This document shows, piece after piece, positions 34,790-48,049 of a stretch of DNA of 64,000 nucleotides. Location of the stretch: positions 1 to 64,000 of the forward strand of contig JBAJFG010000118.1 of NCBI GenBank assembly GCA_037903475.1, in the 5' to 3' direction. Source of the stretch: Ancylostoma caninum. Its lineage: Eukaryota > Nematoda > Chromadorea > Rhabditida > Ancylostomatidae. The notes below the pieces were generated by a model, which saw only the letters and a program-made list of their open reading frames with translations, searched no databases and was not told the DNA's origin. Positions within the stretch are counted from its first letter, which is position 1, and each line of letters starts with the position of its first letter. The translations under genes and the position numbers were made by a program.

Positions 34790-36900
34790 CCTTTGTAAGG
34801 CTCAAATCAATCGATACTGAAAAAAATTATTTTTGGAACAAAATGCACAGCACATGACATGACAATTGGAGAGGAACAGTGGGATGTAAACGTGCGAAAA
34901 AGGAGCGAGGAAAATCTATCCAACGAGCAATTATCCGCCACATATGAATGCTAACAAAAACTCAAGAAATTCAGCTTTCGCTGCGAGACCCACAGAAAGA
35001 CAGTGTCAGATTACACGGCACTGATGATGGCCGCAGCAGAAGCAAATGCAAAGTCGGAAAGAGCGAAGACAAGGGAAAAACCTTGTCGACTGGACAGACA
35101 ACATTGAATAACACGGGATTGAAGCCCTAGAAAAAGATAATCTGGGCCAGCCACATATCTGTTGCGAATCGACCACGAAGCGCCTTTGCCCCCTCAATGA
35201 GAATTAATCCACTGGCTCGGTGAGGCATGTGATTCGACGAGGGGGTATCGTCTTTTTCCGCCCGACGTCTTCAGTGCTTCTGGGGATTAGGCAGAAGACC
35301 AAGTTTCGAGTCGGAGTGTAGAGTTTCAAGCTGCCGCGCAACTAGCGTCTCATTAGTAAAGTAATCCCAAGGAGTAAGCCATGAATAATGCAAAGATGTG
35401 GAGTGAGGAGGACGAGACGGCGTCGACCCCGAAGTGCTGCGGACGAAGTGCACCAGAGAAATATGAGATATAGCCGAGTGAAAAGAAGGACAACGAGCGC
35501 TTCAGCCGCACAACAGGGACATCGCCAGCATAAATGGATATCGTAGGAATTTGATTTTACACAGTTATCGGCATGCGGCATGGTACTGCAAGGCTCTTCT
35601 GAACTCTTCTAATCAATGTAATCCCTTTATAGGGTGGCTAAACACCCAAATCCACCATGTATTCCATCTATGGGACATGATCCCTTCCCATCCACACGTG
35701 ACTGATCTAAGTATGCTCATGACGCTGGAATAGCTGCGATTATACATAAATTGCCTGAGAAACAACGTTAGCTTAGTGTTTGCAGCTGATTTCTGCCTTT
35801 CTCTCCTACCTCTCCAAATGCTACACTTCCTGAGGCCTTTTGCTCTCTAACATCTCTTCAATTATTTTTTCTTGTAAAATGGAAAATATTACAGGAGAGT
35901 ACGATGAGTTCGCACGCACCTCAGCATCTGTTCAGACATGTTAGAACGAGATGCAGCAGGAGCGAGTGAGGACGGTAAGAGTGATGAAATGCGAGGATGC
36001 CCAGACAGTCAGAGAACCCTGCATAGGGCTTAGCAACTAAAGCTTCCTGTACCTTTGCGATTGGGAAATTCGTTCTAAATATTCAAGTGCTCAAATTATT
36101 GGAATTTCCACACTCTTTGGATAATTTGAATGGTCGATTTGCAAAAATCTCTATTTTTCGAGTCACGGAATTGATTGTTCAAACACCAATATGTGATGCT
36201 GGGGTAATGCTCGCAATTTTCACTGAAGAATAATGAAAATTTCCAAGGTCCTGAATGGAAATATCGCTGCAAATCGCGGTGTCTAATTAGGCGAACCCGA
36301 CGTAGTAGCTACATTCCTGCAACGTCGCAAGGAAATCTTTGACCAGGATTATGGATTATAAGAAGTCCCTAAGCAAACGGCATGAGAAATACTTATGATA
36401 CGAGATTTGGAAAATGCTTCAGGAAAATAAATGATGACTTATTTATAGATGATGCTTTCATATAGTTATTAACAGCAATAAAAAAAAACAATTATTGCGA
36501 ATACAGGCTAATTACCTGATAAGTGACTGGGACTCAATCGATACCTATATAAAACACTGCTGTCCCACGCGCGGGCATACAGTCGCGACAATGCGTGGGT
36601 TGTAAGGCTTGTCACCAACTGTAGCCAAATGATAGATTACTGTGAAGCTACAAAAGCAATGGGACTACAAACGTACACCCCCTCAAATCACCTTTTGAAG
36701 CTTCCGCAGCCACTGAAAGATCGAATTCAAGTGAAATGATTTTCACTAAAGAAAAAAATAAAGAAAGGAAAAAAATAAGTACGAGAAATCAGGAATCGTA
36801 CGGGGTTGTTAGTCTGCAGAGGGATAGGTAGAGATAGTTCAGCCCTAAAACCAGATAAATATAACATTAATGACTTCTGGTGTAAATATACACCCATTAT
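34790..36900. other. intergenic sequence, no supported gene
   Basis: This is the likely upstream region of the minus-strand Cys-rich gene. Short frames near 34948-35130 and 35271-35581 have no supporting splice sites that I can see. Confidence 0.35.
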
Positions 36901-36913
36901 TTTCTAAATGTAA

Positions 36914-37243
36914 ATGTATTTTGCAAAGAAAAAATATTATAGGCCGTCATTGCCTTTTCATTTGAATGAATTTACGGCGAAAAGTGCAACGTCTCATAAA
37001 AGCCACTCTAGGCCGTGTCTGATTACGTGGAAAAAATTGGAAATGAGGCATTTCGTTGCAAAATCAAAGTGTACACACAGGCGAATCTGCGTGGGACCCA
37101 GTGCAAAATTCCAGGTGAGACCCAGTGTGAGGTTCCACATGGGACCCAGCGCAGAAAAGGCTGCACCAGTAAATATCACCTCTGTTAATCAAATAACTGA
37201 GGATCGACACGCACTAGCCTTTCAAAATGGAATATTTTTATAA
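36914..37243 (+). CDS. hypothetical ORF (109 aa) with an 8-residue internal repeat
   Basis: Lys/His/Arg-rich frame. Three 24-bp units at 37093-37160 (GGGACCCAGTGCAAAATTCC type) encode GPSAKFQV, RPSVRFHM and GPSAEKAA, so the repeat keeps the frame. A second frame overlaps its end (37227-37511, 94 codons). There is no acceptor, donor or poly(A) site close enough to decide, and no family is recognised. Codon-length repeats are also expected from chance slippage. Confidence 0.2.
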   Translation: MYFAKKKYYRPSLPFHLNEFTAKSATSHKSHSRPCLITWKKLEMRHFVAKSKCTHRRICVGPSAKFQVRPSVRFHMGPSAEKAAPVNITSVNQITEDRHALAFQNGIFL

Positions 37244-38161
37244 TTTACCACGTACTATGAAAATTTTCAAAAAAAAAATTGAGTCACTCAGGGCTACAAC
37301 CACTGAGAATCCAAAGTACGTAATTGCGGCAAGGATATCAAAATTGTTATACTTAGGGCCGGATAAGGCATTAGATAGCTATCGATTTATTCAAAAATTT
37401 GAAAATTCTATTTTGAATAAGTCTACAGTTTGGAAGTTTGAAAAATTTGGGTGGTACAGTCCTTCAGGTACGATAATGAGACATCTAGGCCTAGGCCTCT
37501 TCCCTTTTTGAGCATTTGAATTTTTCGGATCTAGTCCTGCACGAATAAAAATGAATTGTGTTATTCGATTTTTATTACGGTCGTTAATATAAAAATTATC
37601 GTGACAAGGACGAAGGGCTTTTACCATGTACAAGTTAGTGCACTCGGGGGAGTTTCAATCACTAAAATAGAGCGTGATAACAGATCATCCTTGCGTCAGT
37701 GCGTATAAAGAAGATTAGGCAAATACCCACGTACCAACGACCAAGGGGGTAGCGGGAGAAAATGAGTGTTAGACTGGTCGAGGAGCCCAACCGGGGACCA
37801 CATAACTCACCATAATCAATTTAGCTTCTCGCAATGCAATTATGCGAACAGACGATAATGCTCGACACCAGTCGCTCTGGCGCATGCGCCTTCCCGCCCA
37901 CCCGCGGACTCCTCAGCTATTCAAGACCTTCTCGGCATCGGAATACTATTTGCGGCTTAGTCAGGCGCAGTTGAAGACCCCAGCACTTGCGCAATAGCAG
38001 CTTTTCAGGGTAAGTGAACTTTTGAACAGGGTAGCAAAAGCCCGAAATGAGACCTGAGAGATGCATGAGGAAATGTGACGATGAATCATCGCCGCCGGCT
38101 ACAGTATGATTCATTGCTAAGGGTCGTGCAGCTAACAGGACTACCTATAGCGCCATGTCCT

Positions 38162-38400
38162 GAATACATCATTCAGATAAGCCAGGGTAAATGTGTTGAC
38201 GCCCATGTTAACTATGGGTAAAATCGCAGGTACATATGTTGCTGACACGTTTACCCTGGGTAATCTCAGTAGCGAATGCGTCACCTGGCCGTATCAATGG
38301 GATTACCCGAAGTAAAAGTGTTGACGCTCGTGCTAACAATGGGAAGTTAATCACCAACAAGTCTACCCTGGGTAATCTCAATAGTGCATGTGGTCTTGGG
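38162..38400. mobile_element. two adjacent palindromic MITE copies
   Basis: First unit about 38162-38280 (CAGGGTAAATGTGTTGACGCC ... GTTTACCCTGGGTAATCTC), second about 38283-38400 (GGGATTACCCGAAGTAAAAG ... CTACCCTGGGTAATCTC). The interior keeps the GTTAACTATGGG centre. Confidence 0.75.
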
Positions 38401-40020
38401 AGTAGAATGGAGTACTCGTATGCGCAGGTTTAGTTTGAGGTAAAAACCAATCAGAAGTTGGGGGAGAGAGAAAGAGAGAGAGAGCGTGAAAAAATTCCAG
38501 AAAAAATCAATTCTATGAATAGACGATCGAGTGCGAACAAGTAAAAATTCAATAACAGTAAAAGATAGAAAATAAATAAAACGAAAACTATTAGCCGAAG
38601 TAAGGAAGAGGTTTGTAGAAAAAAAGCACTAGCTCAGAATCGCTCCCCGGTCCCCTTTTCCTCCCCCTCCCCCTTATTCCTCCGCCCCGTTCTCGATATA
38701 GTGATTGTGAGAGATGGGTTAGTTGCAATTTTCGAAACCACCTGTTAACCTCAAATGCCTTGCAATCCCATAGAAGAATATCTGCTGCAGTGAAGGCTTC
38801 TTTGCTTTTGTACCATTATTATTCTCTATAACAGGTCTATAGGTCATTTCAGGCTTCGAGAACCGTTTGATGCCGCTTGCGGCCACCCATGCGTGCAGTC
38901 GCGCGTGCGTGTGTCGCGTAAATCAGACATCGGTTGCACTTCAATCACTCTCCACGCCAGATTTGTGCATAAATATGTATGTACATCTTCAGTTTTCTTC
39001 ACACTCTCCTAGGTAATGAAGGAAGTTGTGCATAAAACTCTTCCACAAACATTAAAATTCATGAAATCATCCATACAGATCCTAGAAATACAGACATAAA
39101 TAGATATGAAATTTTTTTTGCGCAAAAACGGAAGCAGAGAGGGAGCCGCGGTCAGCTTGTTAGTCGTAGCCAAAGAAAGCGATGAGCAGTGAAGCTGAAG
39201 GAGTTGTTTAGGAGGAGCTAGTCGTGTTTTCTCCAACGTCCGCTCCACGTTCGTTCGCTCTACATGAATTCTTAATGAGACGGACCAAATTCCATAAAAC
39301 TTCATCGGTCCCGAATGGAAATCACATGCTCGTGGCTAGATGCACATGACTCGACAGCCACGAGTATTTACGTCTACGCTAGAGATTCAAACAAACAGTG
39401 TGAAAGCATGTGATTGCACTTTCACGGTGTTCTGCAATTACGGCCGTTGCGCGTAGAAGGGATTGAGTGCCAAATGAACGTTGAAATTGCCGTCATTGGA
39501 AAAAAAATAGCAAGCAGCGATGAAATGAGGTGCAAAATCTGATAGTAAATGCTTTGAAAGGTAGTGGGCGGGGCTTGTAAGTGGGCGGGGCGCTAATCCC
39601 CTCAGTAGGCATGAACGGCTACCTTACCCATAGAGCGTGGGAAAATCTGGAAATTCGCAGCGGGCTAAGAGAATTTGGCCGAAATTGAGGCCAGCAGCTC
39701 AGGCATAGTGGCAACATGAGAACAGTGGCCGTCCAGCTGTGGTTCCGCCCAGTTCCTGTTGGAGCGGACTTGCAGTGAACTCGTTCCAAAGAAATGAGGA
39801 AGTGGGCGGAGCCAGGATTACATCAACATCATGGGAATTAAGATGGTGAATTCAGAGCTAATTTGCACTTGTGATGTGATTTTCCAAGAAGAAAACGTCA
39901 GTGAGTCATGCTCGCTCCATCGCTAAATTCCGCTCCAGCACCAGGAAAAAAATCGAAAATGGGCGGAGCCATGTCCAAATAAGCTGCTTAAGTGCTTTCA
40001 CAAGAAATAACCTGTCTAGT
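38401..40020. other. intergenic sequence, no supported gene
   Basis: AG-rich 38460-38500, pyrimidine-rich 38640-38690. A 34-codon frame from the ATG at about 39830 runs into a GTGAGT at 39899 but has no partner. Nothing else seen. Confidence 0.35.
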
Positions 40021-40286
<266 letters not shown>

Positions 40287-41059
40287 TAGTACTTCCTAGC
40301 ACTCAGCTGTTCGTCTAGTTAGAAAAATTGTGCAAAACTTAAAAGGACTTATTTTTGGACATCCTTCCCAATTTTTATATTTTGCTGTTCCAAATAATAG
40401 AATCGTAAATAATGCGTCACGCCAACAAAAGTGACAGTTGTCCATCACACCCCAACGACAACCAAGCTGGCAATGACGGCCCGAACACCATTCTATAATT
40501 GTCGCCAGAGAGCTGGTTAGCTATGTGATCGTGTTACCGACCACTTCAGGACATTTTTCGCCTTTCCAGAGGATGACCCAGGAATAGAACCGTGCCGAGA
40601 GAAGTGCTGGCGGCTGGAAATGGTGTAATTACGGTCATGGGCTAATAAATTCTACGCTTTATGGCACTGTTGCACCTGCTCAATTAAGGCAGTTATGAGG
40701 GAATTAAGGAGATTTCTAGGGAATGAGAGTGACATTGTGCAGATAAAAGAAACTACTTTTGTAACAAATTAGTAGAAGATGGTTCTAAGGCAAGTTTCTT
40801 CGATTATTCGAACATCTGAATGAGCAAATATGGAAGAAATCCGTCCGCCTCCATGGTATCATGACCAATTCTGGAAGGCTTTCACCGTGAAAAGTTGAAT
40901 AATTAGATTAACAAGTTGAGTATTTTTCTTAGCTGATAGGCCCGAGTTTTTTCCAGGGAGGTTGTTATAAAATGCCATATTTGTACTCCAAAATCCTTTG
41001 ATATTCTGGCACTCATTTTTCTGCTGGAAAGTACCAAAAACGAAACAGGTCACGTAAAC

Positions 41060-41745
41060 GGGAGCTAGCGAAAGCCATCGATATTCGAATGTTCGAGTTC
41101 TTTGAATGCATCATAACTTGGTCCAGACGAAATATTTGCAAAATAAGTCCGAAGAATTTCTTATGGGATTGCTTTTTCCTTGTATTCGTTAGCTATTACA
41201 ATTCATTATAGTATGTTTACCCTTGTTTGTACTTTGTACTTTCGTTAGAGATTTGACTTTGAGTTTACTAATTATCTACTCACCATTTTTAATTATAATT
41301 ATTGCAGAATTAAATCGTGCTCCTTTTGATTTTGCTGAAGGGGAAAGTAAGTCGGCTTCAGTGTTGTTTTTTCAGCGCAGACTCGAATATTCGAAATTTT
41401 TAACGCTAAGGAGTGTAGAGCATCGGTGAAATGAAAGTGGGAATGCTGATATTTAGGTATATTCTGGATTACCCGAATCTCTAGTCTACTCATAGGCAAA
41501 TATTCAAATGTTCGAATACTTGACACATCTTCTCACAAATACTGGTATAGAAATAGATCCAGGTACAAGGATAGAAGACCTTTTGAAGAAAGGAAATGTC
41601 ATTTTCTTAAGTTTTCAATTATTCCTCCGTTCCTTAGAGGGTAAAAGTTCTTTGCACCAGAGATGGAGGAGCAACATATTCAATCACCAGTACATATTCA
41701 ATTCTTGAATCTATTCGAATATTCGATTGAATATTCAAATACATA
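41060..41745. repeat. cluster of short TTCGAA-type inverted repeats around the nad1 insertion
   Basis: ATATTCGAATGTTCGAG at about 41081, TCGAATATTCGAAAT at about 41384, CAAATGTTCGAATACTTG at about 41506 and TTCGAATATTCGATTGAATATTC at about 41711. The motifs alternate in direction and resemble those at 3.76-3.9, 16.2 and 60.88 kb. Confidence 0.6.
41212..41350 (+). pseudogene. nuclear insertion of mitochondrial nad1 (NUMT)
   Basis: The plus strand reads LLIIYSPFLIIIIAELNRAPFDFAEGES, which contains the nad1 signature NRAPFDFAEGES. AT-rich codons with T-ending bias are typical of nematode mtDNA and unlike the flanks. Similarity stops right after the GES codons and is followed by TTCGAATATTCGA repeats. 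It is on the opposite strand to the cox1 piece 0.9 kb away. Confidence 0.87.
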
Positions 41746-42025
41746 GCGTTATCCCAGCTAGTGTCACAGACCTGGCAAAAAAAGGGGTCTTCCATGCTAG
41801 GAAGGAAGTCCTTGAATCTCACAAATTCTAGAAAATTCCATGGCTAAGATGGTGCAGTAGGATCCGGTGTTTCGAAACACAAATGCCCTTCAGTTGCAAC
41901 CCGCCTACCTCCTCACCCTAAGATCCAGAGAACTCGTAGACCAAAGCTTAGCTCACGCCTGGATTTAATAAGAGCAGGTGGCGAAGGAGAGGCGCTTAGT
42001 CTCTGGCCTCGGAGCCCCGAGCTGC

Positions 42026-42049
42026 TCGTCGTCGTCGTCGTCGTCGTCG
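42026..42049 (+). repeat. (GTC)n microsatellite
   Basis: Eight consecutive CGT/GTC units in a GC-rich stretch. It lengthens frames on both strands (for example the Asp run on the minus strand), which I do not treat as coding. Confidence 0.85.
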
Positions 42050-42289
42050 GTTGGCTGGCTGGCGCGCGACCCGCTGTGGCTCTCCCATAGATGAACCCAA
42101 TTTCTCGCTAAGCTTCCGCTGTGTCTAAGCCGAAATCTTGACGAATAATTAGCAGAAAACGTCCCGCCCTCATCGATTTGCTCAGCGAAGAATGCCGAAT
42201 GGACGGACGGACATACAGGGAAAAGGGCACGAAACAAGGCCGGGAACGCTGCGCGGACACATCGCTCCACGCGCTTCTTCCACATCTCA

Positions 42290-44790
42290 AGGGACTTGTT
42301 GAAGTGTTATTGTCATTTGTTTTCAGTTTTTTTGCTCCTGGAAATATCCTGGAAACGATGTCCAGGGACGGCGAAAAAGTGAGTCAGCTGAAAGACAAGA
42401 GATACCATGTTGGATTTGTCGCTGGCCTGCAAAGTTACTCTGCAAATTCTGCAATTTCAGCTAGCACAGAAGCGAAGCCAGGGCAAATTTCACCGTTTAA
42501 TGTCCTTCAGCTCCAACTAGCCACGCCCATAGCACATCCGCTCAAGTGCGGATGCACTAAGCATTTGGTGAGCATCATAAATGACGTTTCGATGGCCAGA
42601 TTTGTCCGCTGCCGGACGGCATGTCCACAAAATACTTCATTGTCCCAGCTTGGCAGAAATGAATCTCGGGTGAGGGGGACAGAATGAAGAAAAAACGGCT
42701 GCAAGAGGGAAATGAGGGTAGGGTTCGAAAAAAAAGAGGAAGATGGCGCAGCAGTAAAGGGAAGAGTTTAATTACGCTTGGTCAGTTGTCCGGGATAGGG
42801 ATTTGGGCTTGGAAAATTAAGGAAACTCGGAAGTTCCACAGGTAGAGGCTTCTTAAAGGCTCCAGAGTCAATAGTGTTTAAAAAACAGCTTAAAATAAGC
42901 AGCATTTGGAAAAACTCGTTCAAAATCATTCCAAGGGGTTGAGACATGTAGTTATGAAGCAAAAGTTGCAGCTCTATTTCCGGAATGAGCACATTTTTCT
43001 GCAAAACTACGTGATTTACGTTGCGAAAAAGCAAAATAATCGGCTTACAACGCCAAGAAGTCTTAGAGCAACATAAGCGGAATAATATTTAGCTAAGAGC
43101 CGAGCTTATGGACGAGGTCAGCGGATCAATCACTTGGCAAATCCGCACCCCGCCGTCCGACCGACCGACCGTGCCGGTCAACCGGTGAGTCAACAAAAAA
43201 CGCACTGTATCAGGCCACTTCACGCCACTCCTAATCACTTCGAGTACCCACGGGAGGATAGCTTACCATTAATTACCTGGGTAATATGTAGGATCAACAA
43301 TTAGTACACTTAAAGTGTCATTTAAAAAGTCATCGATGCGATTGCGCGTGGGGGGGGGGGTGCACGAATAAGTAATTGCGTACGGTAATGAGAAGTCTAT
43401 GGCAGCCCAGGGGAACAAAACGGTGTCTGATCCTCAGGGAAGGGGGGTTCTACCGTGATTACGACCAATTTCGTGGAATCCACGACAAAGGTAAAAAAAA
43501 ACCCGGCTCCCCCTCCTGGCAACGCGCCAGAACTCGCTGGCTCACTTGATTAGATACCTAGTTATTCCACGCTGTTGACGGGCTGCCTTCAGTGGTGAAA
43601 AAAAATCGATGAGGTGTTTCCCACTACGCTACTCGGTGAGTATAAGTAAAGCTAATTAGTGAACTCACGAGTGGAATATGGTCCTGCAAAGAAAATGAGG
43701 GTGGAGCTAAAGGAAGGGTGTCTAGGTAAGCAATACAGTGAAAATGGAAACTCGTGGGGGGAGGTGTAGCTGTAGGCACAGGATTTTTGAGGACTTTTCA
43801 CTTGAGCAGCATGCACTAATCAATAAATCGATCAAAACAACATCTGGGTAACCTTTGATTGACTAGAGCCTTCACCCAAGAAATAATTATAAGAAGCTAC
43901 TAAAATCCATTGCAAAGGACTTCCAGGAAAAAATTCCAAGGGTCCAAAACCCGGAAACGAACAGTTTTGGAGAGGAACATTCGAGAATTTTTTCCGGATG
44001 CCCTTTCTCCACCGGAAAAACAATTTCATAGTCGAAATGGGACTTGCCGCTGAAAAAATCCACGGCCAACCTCATTAAGCTGAATAGCAAACGTAGCTGC
44101 ACGCGCTATTCACGGATGGCATTTGCAAAATGACGTAGAAATGCACAAGGGCATATCTCCTCTTGGGGATTAACGGGATATTTTTTGTAGCTTGTTGACG
44201 TACATGTATCCATGCGACATTAAAGATTACTGCGAAGCTTTGCATTCTTGAGAATCGTATAGCTGACAAACAGACGATCCCAGCAGCTCATTTCAAAATT
44301 TGAAATTCCCGCCTGAATCCAGAGTGGCGTTTTGTAATGAGTTTCTGTAAACGCTGCGCTACTTTCTCGGGACTTGCTCTGGCAAAAGGGACTGGAAAAG
44401 GCTGGGGCTTCTGGAGGATACTAACATTCTCACAGTCTGAAGGAAATAAAACAAAATAACTCTTTTAAGCTCAAAGCCACTTCCATTAACGGGAACCCAC
44501 AAGAGTTCTTTGGGTAAACAATACCAATATTTTACCACCTACGACATCTTAAATTAATGTTGTTCTATGAGAAAAGAGCTGAGGATTCCCCTGCCTGCTG
44601 AGACTAAAGTTACCACTAAAAGAACTAAATACCCGGGAACCAGGGTTTTCCAGGATTGCCTTCTTAGAAACGGAAATCAGTTGCAGGTTCCGACGGCAAC
44701 TTCTATGAAAAAATGCTTGTTATACTATGTTGTCAAGGTCGGGGTTACTTCTTTCTTGATTCTAGTAAAAAATACCCCCAAGGTTTAGGG
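42290..44790. other. intergenic sequence, no supported gene
   Basis: The longest frame (42178-42687, +, 169 codons) has no domain, runs through the GC-rich block and has poor composition; I leave it uncalled. A poly-G tract (11 bases) is at 43350-43360. A CCGACCGACCGACCG run is near 43160. Confidence 0.35.
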
Positions 44791-44798
44791 AACCTAAG

Positions 44799-44912
44799 GC
44801 TACATGCATGACTGAGTTTACCCAAGGTAAACGTTTTGACGACCATGTTAACTATTGGTAAATTCGGTGGTGTCAGTACGTTTACCCTAGGTAATCTCAA
44901 TCGTGCATGCGG
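44799..44912. mobile_element. palindromic MITE copy
   Basis: TACATGCATGACTGAGTTTACC ... GGTAATCTCAATCGTGCATGCGG, about 114 bp, with the inner pair CCCAAGGTAAACG / CGTTTACCCTAGG. Confidence 0.8.
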
Positions 44913-44929
44913 CTATCGAAACTACTCCC

Positions 44930-47560
44930 GGTATGTGCCCCAAAACGTCATTGTCATACGACACCTCCCAGAAAAAATTACTGCATTGAAATCGATCCCA
45001 AACCCCTGGAAGTGTGGTCCAAGCACTATTTCAACGTCCACTGCCTAACAGCGATGCCGCTCCCGTGGGAGAGTTGTTTTTACCACAGGAAAGTTTCCTT
45101 AAGTGGGACTTCCGTAGACATAGTAGATAGGATGGCGTAGACGATAAGTGCAGCGCAGTCACTTGAATGGATAACGGAACAAAAATGGATGGGATTTGAG
45201 GAAGGTATGGCGCCAGGTGGTCTGTCGGATCTTCCGCAGGACAATGGGAGTCCTGGGTGGGTGGAAGGAACTCCTGGAGGTTAGGAAAATACCTCTTGAT
45301 TCCAGAGGAGTCAAAATGCGAAACAAGTCCAATATGTGTATCACATTGTCCAAATGAGCGCTAACAATCCCGTATTAGTTGCCGTCGAGTTGTGCTGCGC
45401 TAGTAGCGGACGAGAAACGCTAGGTATAGATGGTGAATTTGCTCGAAGAAGCTTCATGCTCTCCTGCGGTAGTTCCGCCGGAAACTTCGGAAATTTGAAC
45501 TTCCGCAGCGATCAAAAAATGGCTCATACTCGATTTCAAGGAAGAAGCCACACCAGCCAGTAACTAATTAGTCACCAAGCAAACAAAACCCACTAGCGGC
45601 TAGTAATTGAATTTCCACGGGGGCAGAAAATATGCACTTGTGTCGCTATTAGCAGCCGACGCGCGTGTCACCCGTCCGCTCCCACAGGCCAGCGCGTTTT
45701 TTCCCGGACGTTTCTGGCACGACATCCAGAATAGGACTGGCGCTGGTGGGACGACGCCATTGTTTTATGGCGTCGTCGTCGACGGTCAGCGTCGGGAAAA
45801 AAGCCGGCACCGCTCAGCTCAAATAGCCAACGGAGTATTCACGAGACCGTATACCGTATACGATTGGTTACTGCTGGGACAATGGAAAATATTCAACGAT
45901 TAAGTGCTGAGCTGAGCAGAAGGGAACGACGCGACGCGACCTTGTGTGCAATGGTCACGTCGCTACGCGAAAACTACAACTATAAATTCAACGGCCTAGT
46001 TATGAGCGCTGTATGAGGACGTGAAAAATTTATGACATCTAGCACAAATTGCTTGCGCCGCTTGTTAATAACTAGTGTAAAGCAAGCAAATTGTAGAGAT
46101 TAAGGGGGTAAAAGAGGTGGTTCCACGGTCATGTTGATGTAGTTCCGGCCAATGGATATATCGCCGAATTCCTGGTTTTTGACAGCAATCGTTTCCAAAT
46201 CACTGCTTTTTCAATGTTGATGAAGAATTGACTCATCCGTGAAAAATTCTGCATAAGAATTTCTTCCATGATCCGGTCTATTTGCGGATACGATCAGCAC
46301 GCCACCTCTGTTGTACTGATAAGGTCCAGGATTTGGAAAACACCTAACTGCACCTGTGAACTTCATGGAGTGAGCCTACATCCACGAGTGAGGTGATTCA
46401 AAAACCGGAAAGCCAAAACAGGAAACTTCTTTTCGACTTCGGAACTATTATATTTTCGGTAGCTATAGGAAGCAATATAACTACGCACATTGAAAGTAGA
46501 CAACGCAGAACGAGTCGTCGTATTCGCTCTATCGCGACTAGCGGAACAGAAAGAAACATAAACAAAAGATGAGAAATCCCCACTGTAGCCATGCACCACA
46601 AAAAAAGCGTCAATAGAGGCGAAAAATTGAAATTACTTTCGATACTTTACTTGGAGCTGAGGTGTCCTTACAGCTACCTAGTTAACAACAAAGGCGAACA
46701 AATAAACACTATGGGTGAAACAGATTGTATACGGTAGCCTACAGTAAGCAGACTTGAAATTGGTTTGTTGTAGCATCTAATGAGATTAGTTTAGAAATTT
46801 TCAGTGTTGACTGTGGACCTGTACCTGTAAGAGAAGAGGTGCGGAATTTTCGGTGAAGAACGAAAGAACCAAAAGGAAGGCATTTCAGTCATTTTTTCTT
46901 AAATCTGACGGAAGATGATTTTATAATGTGACTTCGAGAAATTTCTAAGCTTTATAACAGCGTTGTAATATTTATGAAAGTAAAATGCCGACTTTGTAGA
47001 AGCTGCTTAGGGGTAGGGTCATGTAAAGGTGTGGAGTAAAGCAGGAAAAGGAAAAGAAATAAAAATAAGAACCAGGGATGTTCCTCCCGGAAGGGTAGTC
47101 TCAAGAATTTCGAGTCCAGTATTGGATCTAGTACTGTACAACAACTTTCCTAGATATCAAAAAATCAACAGCTATCCAGAAAAGGTGGAATAACGATCCC
47201 ATAAGCATGTAGCCGAGTAGCAGAGACAACATAGAAACAAGCCGGAATATGAGCTGGAGGAGGTGGAGCTACCGGATGCTCTTGACGCTGCGCATGTCTG
47301 ATCCTTTAATGGGAGCCGCGCTCCACCCCCCCCCCCCCCCACAGCACCACCGCCATCAGCGCAACCAGCCGTGCGCTGCGGTTCACCTCGAAGCCACGCC
47401 CATCCTGAGTGACTCAATGAATCATGCATTCGGCAACATCTTCACATAGTTGAAGGCGTGTGCCGGAGATCCTGCGTTATTTGCGTGTTCCCTGAGCACA
47501 GTGGAGCTGTATTATCCAGAAAATTCCCTGTTTGCAACAAAAGTGGTGGCGTGACAGGAA
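44930..47560. other. intergenic sequence, no supported gene
   Basis: 45640-45830 is GC-rich. Frames at 45336-45563, 45607-45903 (+) and a hydrophobic one at 46398-46613 (-) lack clear splice support. A 15-base poly-C tract is at 47326-47340. Confidence 0.35.
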
Positions 47561-47573
47561 TTACCACCAGGGC

Positions 47574-47942
47574 TGCTATGCGCCATTGAGATTACATAGG
47601 GTGAACGTGTGACGACTCCTTGCTAACCCCATAATTTGTGGGTGTTTGCACGTTCACCTGGGTAACTGGGATACCTTCATGATGCAAGCCGTCCAAGAAT
47701 TTCAAATCTTGAAAATAGTGTAGGTTTTTAAATAGGTTTACCTGGGTGGAACTCATCACCATTACAAAACTCTACGAGACTCTCGCTGCCGCATGTGTCA
47801 TCAGGATTACTCTGGGTGAACATGTGAACATCGCAAAAATTTGTCCATCGTTAGCCTGGGTGTCAATATGCTTACCCTGGGTAACCTCAATGATGCATCT
47901 AGGCCCTGTCGTGTATCACTGAGATTACCCATGGTAAACCTA
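47574..47942. mobile_element. palindromic MITE cluster, two copies plus a fragment
   Basis: Unit 1 about 47574-47690, unit 2 about 47788-47913, then a half unit CACTGAGATTACCCATGGTAAACC to 47942. Unit 2 ends with the intact GTAACCTCAATGATGCATC border. Confidence 0.75.
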
Positions 47943-48049
47943 CCACGTGGCCGAATTCGCAGTTTACTCAGCGCCCATCAATACACGACGTTGTCTACAT
48001 ATTCCCATCCGCTATCACCGATGGATAATTAAACCCATGGGTTTGAGAT

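Noticed and set aside
42178..42687. 169-codon plus-strand ORF
   Set aside because: Runs through a GC-rich block, has no domain, no bordering splice sites and uneven composition.
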